64,000 bases of DNA from NCBI GenBank assembly GCA_038049695.1, contig CP142453.1, positions 19,906,001 to 19,970,000 on the forward strand, read 5' to 3'. Positions 24,845 through 36,147 of this stretch are shown here, in pieces. Each line of letters opens with the position of its first letter. Position 1 is the first letter of the stretch. The notes under the pieces were generated by a model. The model did not search any database. It was given only the letters and a program-made list of their open reading frames with translations, and was not told the origin of the DNA. This DNA comes from Cinnamomum chago (taxonomy: Eukaryota; Streptophyta; Magnoliopsida; Laurales; Lauraceae). Both the position numbers and the translations under genes were made by a program.

Positions 24845-25085
24845 CTGAACCGGGCCATTTTTGGCAGCAGGGTGGGCATGGACAGGGCCCAGGGCTGCTT
24901 TCAGGCTCATTTTCAGGCCTAATTTCAGGTCCAAATTCTGGGCTGGTTTCAGGTCTGTTTCAACCCAATTTCTGGGCTGTTTTCCAGCCCATATCAGTCC
25001 CATTTCAGGCCTGTTTCTTGCTCATTTCAGGCTGATTTTTGGCTCAATTCCTGGGCTGTTTTCCAGCCCATATTAGGCTCTATTT
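24845..25085. repeat. Palindromic-word cassette in solo LTR C
   Basis: A run of short words such as TTTCAGGCCTG, TTCTGGGCTG and TTTTCCAGCCCAT is repeated roughly every 15-25 bp. CAGGCCTG is an 8-bp palindrome, and GGGCTG and CAGCCC are complementary. The block lies about 0.95 kb from the LTR start, where copies A and B carry CGCTCGAGCG words instead. Confidence 0.6.
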
Positions 25086-25232
25086 CCAGCCCCTTTTCCC
25101 CACTAATTGAAGCCCATTTGTTATTTCATTGCTTGGGCTAGAATTCCTACTTTTAAAGTAGTTAAGAGAAGCTTGGATTATTTAAAAGCATGTGCAGATG
25201 GAATTGTATACAATGTGTGTGCAAGTGGATAA

Positions 25233-25886
25233 TGTGACGCCTCGGAGTCCCACATCGACTATAGAGAGGAAAGTGAATGGGGTTATATGTAAAGTTTACA
25301 CCCTTACCTTGCATGAGGCCTTTTAAAACCGTGCGGCCCCGGAAAAACGTAAAAACTCCGAGGTTAAGCGTGCTCGGGCGGGAGCAGTACTAGAATGGGT
25401 GACCTCCTGGGAAGTCCTCGCGCGTGCACGCGGGCCAAAGCGGACAATATCATGCATGTGTGAAGGGTGGGGCGTTACAGATGGTATCAGAGCCGACTCT
25501 CGACTAGTTCGAGTGTGGGTCCCCTGCCGTGGTCTGGTGCAAGTGGGCGGGTCTCCATGTGGGCGGGCCAAGAGGGCTGGCAGGCTACAGGGACTGGCAG
25601 GCTACTGCACAGGGACGTGCAGCCTTAAGGGGGGTGGAATGTGACGCCCCGGAGTCCCACATCGACTATAGAGAGGAAAGTGAATGGGGTTATATGTAAA
25701 ATTTACACCCTTACCTTGCATGAGGCCTTTTAAAATCGTGCGGCCCCGGAAAAACGTAAAAACTCCGAGGTTAAGCGTGCTCGGGCGGGAGCAGTACTAG
25801 AATGGGTGACCTCCTGAGACGTCCTCGCGCGTGCACGCGGGCCAAAGCGGACAATATCATGCATGTGTGAAGGGTGGGGCGTTACA
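25233..25886 (+). mobile_element. Cassandra TRIM element with 5S rRNA-like LTRs
   Basis: Two 247-bp LTRs (25233-25479 and 25640-25886) begin TGTGACGCC and end GTTACA. A primer-binding site TGGTATCAGAGCC, complementary to initiator Met-tRNA, lies at 25482-25494, and a polypurine tract AAGGGGGGTGGAA ends at 25639. The target-site duplication GATAA is perfect (25228-25232, 25887-25891). Each LTR holds sequence close to plant 5S rRNA, including the pol III control regions (GGTTAAGCGTGCTCGGGCG at about 25362-25380 and GGGTGACCTCCTGGGAAG at about 25397-25414). These are the hallmarks of Cassandra. No coding region, as expected. The LTRs differ at about five positions (2%). The element looks whole and is younger than the solo LTR around it. 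Confidence 0.95.
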
Positions 25887-28196
25887 GATAATGTGTGTGC
25901 AAGTGAAATTGTATACAATGTGTGTGCAAGTGGAATAATGTGTGTACAGGTGGAATTGTAGATAATGCATGTGTAGGTGGAATAGTGCATGTAAGTGCAG
26001 GTGGACTTGTATATAAATGTGTGTGCAATTGGAGACCAGCCCATGGTTGAGTGCTTGCACTCTATTTGGCCATTGGGTTATTCAACCAGCTAGTATGTAT
26101 CCCACCTGTTATGCATTTCCATTGCCTTGTATTGGTCCCACCGAGCAAATGTATCCTACTGAAAGCCCATTTTAATATTTCAAGGCATAGGCTAGAATTC
26201 CTAGGTTGGACCCTTTTTTACCCAATTAGAAGGAGTAATGATATTCTACCCTCTAATAACCCTCCATAAAACTCTCTAAAGAGGAATATGGTGTATACCT
26301 TAAACCAATAGGTGATAAAGGTTTTAATTGACGCTCATGAATTTACAATGGAACCTATTTTAACCCTCCTTAATCCTCCATTAAGTGGATTATGGTGCAT
26401 ACCTTGTTTCCATAGGAAATTAGGATTTCGTATGACTCTTATGACCTTAACAGGGAAACCTTAAACCCTTGTATGTCCAACGGAGAGGTCTAGAGCCTGA
26501 GATATCTCGAGAGGCTGTGATAGACTCATGTTTACTATTCGGAAATCTATCACCATTCCATGGATATTAATTTAGTGAACCTTTTGTATTTACTTACACA
26601 CTGTGACACCTAATAGAATAGGAATACATGGATTCTCTAAACCTATATCGAATTGGATGGTGAAGAATAATGAGTAGTTAGATTAGATTGGCTAGTAATT
26701 CCCTTGATTCTTTAAATCATTGCATTTCATATTGACGTATACTTTCATTTTGTATATCAATCACAATTAGTAGATTTATTGCATTATCTATACTCCTTGA
26801 GGTCCAATTATTACATTTCTTTCGAAATTCTTCAGTATTATATACCAAATTTCTAATTGTGGGAAATGTGGGTTGAGTAAGTATATCGTGATTTGAGATT
26901 AGCATTTGATTTGATTTGATTATAGACAGTTGAAATACAAACTCACTCAAATCCACTTATTATTTCGATTATTATTGATTCGATTGAGTCGGCACTACTT
27001 AGCTTCGACCTTGTGACGCCCGACGGGGCCAGCACTTGGTTTCGTATTCGAGACTACTACAGTAAGTCATCTGGAGCACCGGAACTCCAAACCGGGTAGC
27101 CAGTTAGCCTTTGGCCGGGCCGCTGGTGACATCCCAACTAGATTTGCTCTCTTTTGAGAGGATGAGCTTAAAGTAGTAGCCAATTTGTATGTTTTCATTT
27201 TAATATGATTCTCAAGCATAAAAGATTTGATTTAGCACAATTGCCTAGTCAATACTTATCTTTGACATCTTTTGATCAACTGTTATTTAATTCAATTTGA
27301 TACATCATGTACTTGCTTATTAATGCCTATACTTGTCAAATCGTTGTATTTGAGATACTATTCTTGGTGTCACAGGGATTCAAGACACCAAAGAGAGTTA
27401 CTTTTAGCCATTCAAATGTGAGATTAATTGGTAAGCTTAACGGTTAGTTATGACTGTCGGAGTACGAATCAGAAGGGTAACCTTGAGTTTGAGCCTAGGT
27501 AATTTAATTGCACTTAGTTCAAGGTAATGCATTTGACTAGTTTTATTTCGCATTGTATTAGGAATTTATTCCCTTGAGATAAGCATCAAGTAGTTGTTCA
27601 TTAGAGTACTAGTGTACTATACATTTAAGACATTTAAATAATTAGTTTTGTTAAGGAGAAATTGTAATATAATGAATTGGTTATTGGACTGATCACGGCT
27701 TTGATTTCTATAATGTGCATGTTCCGCAGATAATTGTGCATTGACAGGTGTCAGTGAGTAATCCTCACACGTAAAATGTGGAATTTTCTCCTTCGTGAAT
27801 TCGGATTTGGTCCGGAACAGGTGCGAGTTCACGGGAGTACGCGTGTCACACCTTGGGAACCACCCTAAACAAGGGATTCTCGGGTCCGGGATGTGACAAT
27901 CTTCATAGCTTCGTCGTCTGTCTCGAGTGGCAAGCCGGTGAATTCGATCAGGTCATTGAAGGGGAGCGATTGGAAGGCTATCCTGGAGTTGGTTTCTTTG
28001 AGGTCGATGAAGAATTCCTCATCGGTGCCTGATAGGGCAGGGTTTTGACGCTGCTCATCGGTTCTTTTGCTGAGTTTTCCTCCCATTGCTGAGTACCTGA
28101 AAGGTTTAATTTCTGCTACCTTCCGAGTATGGTAGTATGGCACCAACAAAGAGAGAACAGAACCGAGAAGGTTGCTCTTTACTTTTTGCAAGCAAG

Positions 28197-28204
28197 TATT
28201 TATA
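28197..28204 (-). promoter_or_regulatory. TATA box of the DUF677 gene
   Basis: TATAAATA on the minus strand, about 110 bp upstream of the chosen start codon at 28086. This leaves an untranslated leader of roughly 80-90 bases. It supports the start at MGGKLS. No other promoter element is claimed. Confidence 0.55.
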
Positions 28205-28244
28205 AGAGTAGGAGACGCGTCAGAGCCGTCTAAGGTTTGCAAAA

Positions 28245-30398
28245 AAAAAAAAAAATTTGCCTCCCATGTGGCTAGGCAAACAGGAGATCCTCTTCCCTAA
28301 GGGCCCGTTTGGTAATTTTACACGTATAGTCAAGTGAAGTATAGTGCAGGTCCAACAGTCTGAATTTCCACCATACTGCGTTTGGATGCAGCCGGGAACA
28401 AATCCATCTAGAGATCTATAACTTTACAGTTGTAGTTACAGGATGGCCGTACAAGATAACTCAGATGTCCACCACATTTTTTCCCGTCCCTGCAATGTAC
28501 CCCAGGCCAAGGTAAGATTAATCGGAAGACAATAGGAAGTTTCCCGTGGGTTTCCATATCCTCTTCATTATCATTTCTCCTCATCTGCTGCGAACCAAAT
28601 CAAATGCGCATCACCATCTCTCCTTCAAACGCATTACACCTTCATAACTATCAAAACCTACTTTTCTATCTAACCCTCTTGAACATTACTTCCCCCAGTG
28701 ATCTATCTATGTATACAGCCTCGCTTTCCATGGCGAATCCCTAGACCTTATAACTTGCCATCATAGAGCCTCTTCTAGCCCTTCGTCATAACAGCGAAGG
28801 AAGACAAGGTCGTTCTGAAAAAAGGGGGTGGATTTGTAGATTGCAATCGATTTTGTGCATAGGGTTGAGAAGACATGCCCCGCTGACAGTAGGTGTGTAC
28901 AGAAAGGCTCCACACAGTGAACACCATTACTTCACCTTCATTCCTCTCCACCAAACGGGGTTTGAACCATAAGTTCGCCGGAAGAAAGCTACTTTCCTTG
29001 TGCACGCCATCCCCAGTGCAATTTTATATCCCATGCACTGACTCGCTTTCAATAGTTGATGTACATTTCAAAGTCTCGCAAGAAAATGACAAAATAAAAA
29101 AAAGTTATTCAGTTGATCGATTATAGAAATGGAAGGAGGAAGTCCAAGGAAAAAAATGCACTTTTCTTGAGATTTGAGAAAAGAATACTTTTACGAATAT
29201 CCAATGGCAAGTTCCCCATGATATATCTAAAAAAGAGCCCACGAAAGGATCCCTATATATCACTTTAATTCAACTAGATTTTGTGTGTTTTTGTATTCAT
29301 GTAAGCATACAAGATTAGAAGAGTTATGTAAAAATATTTTTTTTGAGAAAAGAAGAGAAGAAAAAAAAAGAAAATCTCTACCATACGTTTTAAAAATTGA
29401 TGGAAAGTAGGGTCTGGCTAGTCCCGTCCCATAGAGGTCCATAGTGGCCCTCTAGGGGCTCCATAACGCTGCTACAGATGAGAGGTGCTAAATTACATTT
29501 AGCGCAGCTGTCTTAACTGTGATGCAGAGACAAGCAAGATGTTCAAATCGATTTATATTATATATATATTAATATGTATATATATATGTATGTATATATT
29601 AATCAGTTGATATATTTTTTGAAAGCTCAGTAAGTCGTTTATTGATTATGACACATAAAATACAAAAAGAGAATTTCCATCCTACCAAAAGAGTTTCTAT
29701 GAATCAGTTTATATATGTGTCTTCAAATGGGTCTGTGCGTGTAGTGTTGGAGGAGTGGGCTCCACCCAAGGGGTATAAAAAAATATTTATCTCACCTTTA
29801 CTAATGTCTGGAAGTTTTGATTAGCTAAAGAAACTTAATATGGAATTGATTTGAGGCCCAAGCGCAAGGCTGCGATTACCGTAATAAACATTGAAACCAA
29901 GTCGATCCTCGGAGAGCAATTAATTGCATGAGACTTGTCCTATTAAAAAAAAATAGTTCTAGCCTATCAAAAACCTATACAAATCAAATGTCCTACTATA
30001 ATTAAAAATTACTTATAAGTCTGAAATTAATTACAATCAGAATTAAACAAAAATTCTAATATAGAAACTTAATCTAATTTTTGGATCCACCGTGAGATTT
30101 ATTAGTCCAACCAATTACAGTAGTTAATAATATACGTGTAAAGAAATAAAATAAAATAAATCAGAGATTAAAAAAATCTAGTTTAGTTCTTTAATTGTGC
30201 AATTATAGATTTCGTTAATGCAATCAAGAGAAATTAAGATCGTTGTATCAAGTGGGACTGCGCACAAACATCCAACATTGATCAATTGGTGAAGACCAGA
30301 AACCATGAACTTGATTTTTTATTTAAAAGACTCGTTACAACTTACAAGCAAATAATAACCACACAAATAATTATTTGAACTAAAAAAGATTCGGTTAT
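28245..30398. other. Intergenic region upstream of the DUF677 gene
   Basis: No gene or whole element recognised. A block beginning GGGCCCGTTTGG at about 28301 looks like one end of a Tourist-type element but has no clear partner end. The rest is A/T-rich DNA with short AT runs near 29556-29600. The short open frames lack recognisable domains. Confidence 0.5.
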
Positions 30399-31511
30399 CA
30401 ATAACGTGTGGCAGGCTATCACCCGGCAAAACTTGTTTTTACGAAGAGAGAAGTTGGCCCCATGACATACAAGGCCTACAGATCAAATGTCATTGGACAC
30501 GGTGCACATCATGCCCCTCTTTGATTGGACGTAACGTACGGGCCTCAGGAAAAATTGTTCGGTCCCCATCTTCTCCACCACATTTGCTTGACCGAAACTA
30601 TTTTTACAAAGTCACGCCATCGGGATCCCCTGTTTGGACAGTCCAACTAGGGGGTGCCACGTAGGAAAAGCAAATTTTTTGCTCATCCCCCCCTCACACC
30701 GACTTTTGTACTATGTTTTGTCGTCTAACTCACATAGTTCAAACGTAATAAGTTCGTGGAAATAGGTGAGGAATCTTCAAAGGATCTGCATATTCATATC
30801 TTAGATTTCAAGATTTCTCTCTGAGAATTTGCCAAAATGAAGACTTTACAATGATATTAATGTACATATAGCCAAGGAAACGCGTGCACATGTAAGCTTG
30901 TAAAATTGAATATTTCCAAATTTTATAGTGTTGATAAGACGTGATAATCTTAGAAAATAAAGATTTTCGGTAGCCTAAATTTCCAAGAATTTACAATTAG
31001 TGAATGTGTGGGATTTTCAAAATTTTCAAATCCTCATCTAAAAGACCAGTGAAGAATCTTTGAGAGTTCGATTGCCAAATGTGACCTAAAATGGCTAAAA
31101 ATAAGGACTTCACAAGGATTAGCTCTTTTAAATGAAATGACTGAATCAAAACAAAGTATAGAGAGACAGCCCCGCTCGCCCTGATTGACTAATGTGTGGG
31201 CTCGGACTTGACATGTTTAAGGTGGCTGGACTTGGGCCAGGCACTTCAGCACTGTGTTCGGATTTGAATCAGGTATGAGTCTATGTTTATAAAATTAGAC
31301 TGGGCCTAAATATGCCTCATCCTGGCCCAACCCAGGCCATGAACACCCCTAAGAGCAAGTGCTGAGAGGATTAAATATTATATAGTTTGATTAGCCACCA
31401 ATGGCCTAACGCACTGCACAATTTTAGGTTGTCAAGAAGTTGCAGGAAGTTGATATCCAGCCATCAACATTGTGAGGCCACTATCTTACCTGCATCTAAG
31501 TGGGCCCCATC
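30399..31511. repeat. Segmental duplication, copy 1
   Basis: Starts CAATAACGTGTGGCAGGC and runs to AAGTGGGCCCCATC, in the same order and sense as 48871-51502. Shared landmarks: GTTGGCCCCATGACATA, TTGATTGGACGTAACGTACG, GTAATAAGTTCGTG, GATAATCTTAGAA, GCCCAACCCAGGCCATG and GTTGTCAAGAAGTTGCAGGA. It is clearly diverged with small gaps. Its right edge touches the NPF pseudogene. Confidence 0.9.
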
Positions 31512-33353
31512 ACCTTTAGGTTGTCAAGGAGGGCACCAACATTGATTGAAAGATAGAAACAGTTGAAGAAAGAATTCTTCCTTTTATTCTCCAATTTGTC
31601 ATTTTCATCAAACTGATCTGCGCTGAAAGATGAGACACATGGCTGGATTCCTCCTGTCCCAAGCGCAATGATATATAATGCTAGATAGAACACGGCACTT
31701 TCTGTCAATGTTGGATTACAAGAATCACCATGACAAGTAGGCTTTAGCCCCTTAATTGTGACTGTCAGTGTCAACCATGTCATCCCCTGCATTCAATTGA
31801 ATATAGTTGATCTTAATTTGTTCAAGTTTAAAGAATTGGAACTCTAGGGCCTGTCTAGGAGTTACTGAAAACTGCAAGTGATATGTAAGACAAACGCAAC
31901 TTCTCCACCATGTTTTCGATGTGCTCAAGGTGTCAAGAAGAATCAGAAGCTATATCTCATTCTCACTTCACTTGGGATGGGTGAGAAACTTGAAAATGGA
32001 TCATTTGGGATTCTATTTTCTGCAATTTTCATCCGGAATGGATTCTTTTGCATCGACATTAAACACACTGAGAATCAAACTTAGTCAAGAAAACATCTAA
32101 TCCTTGACTGACTCAAAATGGATGAGGATTTCAATCCTAACCAGTTCTAACTTTGATCAGATTTTTTATAGTTCTTTAAATTTGAAAGCAGTTGAGACAC
32201 ATGTTTTTTAAGATTCTACGTACTTGAACTATTTATTGAGTATTCAAAATACTTGAACTAGTTTTCTTAGCTTTAGATTGACTTCTGTAGGTTTACAGAA
32301 AACAAAACCAGTTGCAATATAATGATATGTAGACATGGATATGGATATGGATACATTATTTAGGACATGGATACATGACCATTTTCTTCAATATCTTGGA
32401 CATGGATATGTATACATGATGTAGAATAAGTTTGTGTGGGAATAATTTCATAATACCAAAGCCGTGCTCAGCTCCAGTAAGAGTACCACCTAGGCCGGGT
32501 ACTCCCACCTCGGCCAGGTTCTTCATCTCGGCCAGGTGCTCCATCTAGGCAGTAGTGCCAGATGAAAAGACAACCACGCTGCAGTACGAGCTGACAGATA
32601 GGATGGGTGCCGAATGGTCACATCCACTAGAGATTGAGGTATGGGCAGATGGGACATTCTCTTTTTACCTACCTCCACTAAGGAAGCTTCTTATGAGACT
32701 TCCCCACATCTATATTATGCAAGAGGTAAAACCCAAAGGTATGCTTTTATGCAAAAACACAAGGGAGGTTCAGACACACAAGGACCTTCTTAACTCTAAG
32801 CTCTCTCTCCTCTTCTCCACCTCACTTCACCCTTTGTTCAGTGATAGCACTAACTCAGGCGTCGGAGGGCCTTGCACTGACTGCAGCTAGGGTCTCTGAC
32901 TGTTGTTTCTCCTCTCCTTTCAGGTTTTCTGGCAACTAATCCTTCCCAAAAGTTCTACATTCATCTAAGTAAGTCCGCGAGAATTTTTGCACTTACAATT
33001 GGCGCCGTCTGTGGGAAAAGATTCAAAAAAGCCATGCCTCTGAAAGTTATGAAGGGCGAAGAATCATCAAAAGCCTTACCACTGCCGCCGGTATTCCCAG
33101 CGCAGTCACTGCCGATACGGCAGGAGGCAGTACCAAGCACAGTTGCTGCCGATATTGCAAGAGACAATTCTTTGGTTCATCTTGGAATGTCTTCATCGAC
33201 GGATCCTCGACTTTCAAAAAACAGGCTGAGAGTAACTCGATTTTGGTTGCCTCCAGAAGGCACAGACGAAACACCAGGTTAGAGAACTCGGTGGGTACCT
33301 CAACAGCTTTGGGGCCTCGGTGATAGCTCCAGCCTCGGACTGCACAGCTTCAG

Positions 33354-33521
33354 CCTCGGTGGCACGGTCCTTTACCATCATCCTCGGCGGCACGGTCCTC
33401 TAACATCATCCTCGGCGGCATAGTCCTCTTCTGTCATCCTCGGCGGCACGGTCCTCTACCATCATCCTTGGCGGCACGGTCCTCTACCGTCGGCCTCGGT
33501 GGCACGATCCTCTACCGTCAT
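33354..33521. repeat. 28-bp tandem array, about six units
   Basis: Units of 28 bp with consensus CCTCGGCGGCACGGTCCTCT plus eight bases (ACCATCAT). Six units with a few differences each, inside the non-autonomous LTR element. Confidence 0.85.
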
Positions 33522-33545
33522 CCTCGGCGACCGCTATGTCCGCTG

Positions 33546-33730
33546 CAGCTCGGTTACAGCACCGACTCGCTAACACCAGCTCGATTACCACGTCAGCTCA
33601 GTGACAGCACCAGCTCGCTAACACCCGCTCGGTTACAGCGTCAGCTCGGTGACATCACCAGCTCGCTAACACCAGCTCGGTTACAGCTCCAGTTCGGTGA
33701 CAGCACCAGCTCGGTCGCAACACCAGCTTC
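33546..33730. repeat. About 48-bp tandem array
   Basis: Three to four units of about 48 bp containing CAGCTCGGTGACAGCACC and AGCTCGCTAACACC. As 48 is a multiple of three, the array keeps an open frame with a 16-residue repeat (SSLTPARLQ.QLGD), but nothing shows that it is translated. Confidence 0.75.
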
Positions 33731-35371
33731 GGTTTAAACAACTTCAGTCCGAAAGAGAGGTCGCACGTCGCCAACCGACACCAAGATATAATGTGAGCTT
33801 CAATCTCAATGTTCAGAAAGACCTCTCATCTTAATAGCTTCCGACTTCAAAGAGTTAGAACTCTAACAAGTCGGAAGCTGGGGGGCTATTGTGTGGGGAT
33901 AATTTCATAATACCAAAGTCGTGCTCATCTCCGGTAAGAGTACCAGCTAGGCATATCCTGGTCTCGGCTTTATGCATCTCGGCAACAGTGCCATATTGCT
34001 TCACCTAGGCCGGGTACTCCCACTTCGGCCAAGTGCCTTACCTCGGTCAGGTTCTTCATCTCGGCCAGGTGCTCCATCTAGGCAGTAGTGACAGATGACA
34101 AAACAGTTACGCTGCAGTACGAACTGATAGATAGGATGAGCGCTGAACGGTCACATCCACCAGAGATCGAGGTATGGGCAGATGAGACATTCCCTTTTTA
34201 CCTACCTCCACTATGGAAGCTTCTGATGGGACTTCCCCACCTCTATATTATGCAAGAGGTAAAACCCAAAAGGCAAGCTTTTATGCAAAAACACAAGGGA
34301 GGTTCAGACACACAAAGACCCCCCTAACTCTAAGCTCTCTCTCTCTTCTTCTCCACCTCACTTCACCCTTTGTTCAGTGATAACACTAACTCAGGCGTCG
34401 GAGGGACTTGCGCTGACTGCAGCCAGGGTCTTTGACCATTGTTTCTCCTCTCCTTTCAGGTTTTCAGGCAGCTAATCTTTTCCAAATGTTCTACATTCAT
34501 CTAAATAAGTCCGCGAGATTTTTGCACTTACAAAGCTCATAATCAAGTCAGAAGGATAGGTGCTATTTTCACATTTTGAATATGAGTTTGTCTAGGGCGG
34601 TCATGGTAGGAGTCTTTATAAGTCATTGTTATGTTCCCAGTATGAGCTTCAGTTGGGGTTCTCCCGCGTTCTTCCTTCACTATGGATTCAAGGTCTTGTA
34701 ACTAGGTTAAAGATGGTGATCTTCTTTCTTAATTCCTTTTGCACTTTCTGTTATGCCATTGCGAACTCACTTTTCCTGTATTATGAGAAAAAAAAATCTC
34801 TCAAAGAGACATTGGTTATACTTTCCCTAGAATCTACTTCAAATACCGTATGCTTTACTAAACCATGCATCAAAAATACTTATAACATAAAAAATACTTT
34901 TAGTGCCAAAGCATTGCATAGCTCATTGGTAGAGAGGCATTTCACTCCACAGAGAAGAAAAGAGGTCACCTGGCATCCTAGGTCAGACCCACAATACAGT
35001 AAAACTGATTTAATGTAGAAAAAATAAACATAATCTAAGCATAAATAAATACATACATGGATGCAAAGTTGAGCAAACAGACTATGAGTGAACTGTACTT
35101 AATAAAGAATCATTGGGCGGTGATATGTAAACACATACATCAAACAAGAGTTCTGAACAATGTATTACCAAAACATAGATGCTCGAGAAAGTGGCGATCG
35201 TCCAATATCTTCCACTGTTAGTATTTTTATTGGCTAATTCATGGGTTGGACAAAACTCTGGGTCCATTGAGTTGTATTTTCTATTTTATTTTAGAATGGA
35301 CTGTGGATGTGTCGCCGGAAGAGCTGAAGTGAAGAATAGAAGAAAAGAAGACCGGACGAAATCCCTCAGGT

Positions 35372-35467
35372 CCGATCGATCGGAGCCTCAGACCGATCGA
35401 TCGGTTTAAAAAGGCTTACAGTTATTTGTCAGTCCGATCGATCGGTCTGCACAGTCCGATCGATCGG
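35372..35467. repeat. CCGATCGATCGG palindrome cassette in the gag-only LTR
   Basis: Four perfect copies of CCGATCGATCGG at 35372-35383, 35393-35404, 35434-35445 and 35456-35467, about 160 bp into the LTR. The right LTR has the same cassette (38438-38533) with one changed base. Confidence 0.92.
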
Positions 35468-36147
35468 ACAGCGTGCAGAGTTCGGGAAAGTCTACTTTCT
35501 AATTAGATTTAGTTTCCTTTTGAGACTATCTTTCCCAGTTTGAGTCCTACTTGTGCACAAAGTCTAAGGCACGAATTTTGGGCTATTTATAGGGTGTTTC
35601 TCTCAACCCTAAAAGATCACCACAACTCTCATTAATCTGAGTCAGAGATATTTTAGAGAGAGTTAATCTCTAGAGCCATTGAGAGATTATTCTGAAGGGC
35701 TGCTCTAGAAAGTTGTTGCTGCTTCTACCTTCTTGTAGAAGATTGATCATCTTGGTTGACAAGGTGTGAGGAGATCAAGTAAGGAGAACGGGGCGCGGTG
35801 GATGTCGTGTCAGTGGATTCTTTGCAAGAAGAACTACAGTCCTTGGGTCGAGGTACAGACTTAGGTAAAGGAGCTTGTGAGTATATCTTGTAACTGTTCG
35901 TTATCTCTTGATTTCTGGTTCGTGGTTTTTCTCCCTGGATAGGGTTTCCACGTTAAAAATTGTGTCTGCCTTCTTGTGGTGTGTGATTGGTAGATAGCTA
36001 GTTCTATATTGTCTGATTGATTTATTTCCGCTGCATTGATTGGTTAAATAGAACTAGTAATCCATTCTGGTAGCCCCATATAGAAACTTTCAATTGGTAT
36101 CAGAGAGGGTTGCACTATTTTATTGTGTTGATCCAAATATTGCTAGA

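Larger units (their letters stand above)
23900..27898 (+). mobile_element. Solo LTR (copy C), same family as A and B
   Basis: Starts TGTTACACCCC at 23900 and ends GATGTGACA at 27898, with a perfect 5-bp target-site duplication ATCTT (23895-23899 and 27899-27903). Without the nested Cassandra it is about 3.34 kb. Its first 100 bases match the reverse complement of 4175 downward and 6749 downward, and the later part shares the CATCTGGAGCACCGGAACTCCA hairpin region. No internal genes. It lies in opposite sense inside the DUF677 gene. Confidence 0.85.
23216..28086 (-). pseudogene. DUF677/UPF0496 family gene split by a solo LTR
   Basis: Two blocks read in the same frame: 28086-27899 (MGGKLSKRTDEQ... 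to EAMKI) and 23898-23216 (VIECKKQTWRNKNL... to IEIRV, then stop). Together they give about 287 residues; members of the plant UPF0496 (DUF677) family are usually 350-390. Family marks are the segment LPFNDLIEFTGL followed by CKKQTWRN, a hydrophobic stretch around AVPFLGPATLMPFF and APPVTIAFLACGVVGG, and a helical tail. The start MGGKLS fits an N-myristoylation signal, so the protein would sit at a membrane; its biochemical role is unknown. The 4-kb solo LTR lies between codons with target-site duplication ATCTT. An unspliced transcript would end about 14 residues into the LTR. Outside the insertion I see no frame damage. The start at 28086 is chosen because MGGKLS fits the family and a TATA box lies upstream. 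Confidence 0.82.
32433..34532 (+). mobile_element. Non-autonomous LTR element (TRIM/LARD-like) in an NPF intron
   Basis: LTRs at 32433-32997 and 33890-34532 start TGTGTGGG and end CACTTACA; the left one is somewhat shorter. The primer-binding site TTGGCGCCGTCTGTGGG follows the left LTR, and a polypurine tract (GCTGGGGGGCTAT) precedes the right one. The target-site duplication is AAGTT/AAGCT (32428-32432, 34533-34537, one mismatch). The inner part (about 0.9 kb) has no pol domains and consists largely of two tandem arrays. It is known that such elements move with proteins of a related full element; the partner is not in this window. Confidence 0.88.

Noticed and set aside
25361-25420. 5S rRNA gene
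   Set aside because: The 5S-like sequence is only part of a 5S gene, occurs in both LTRs and is framed by LTR ends, primer-binding site and target-site duplication. It is a Cassandra LTR, not an rRNA gene.
28301-28960. Tourist-like MITE from GGGCCCGTTTGG to CCAAACGGGG
   Set aside because: Only about ten bases of the ends match, and no TAA/TTA duplication is found on the right side.
34915-34995. tRNA gene or SINE near AGCTCATTGGTAGAG
   Set aside because: The left part resembles a tRNA box A, but no matching box B (GGTTCGANNC) follows at the right distance, and neither cloverleaf nor target-site duplication could be seen.
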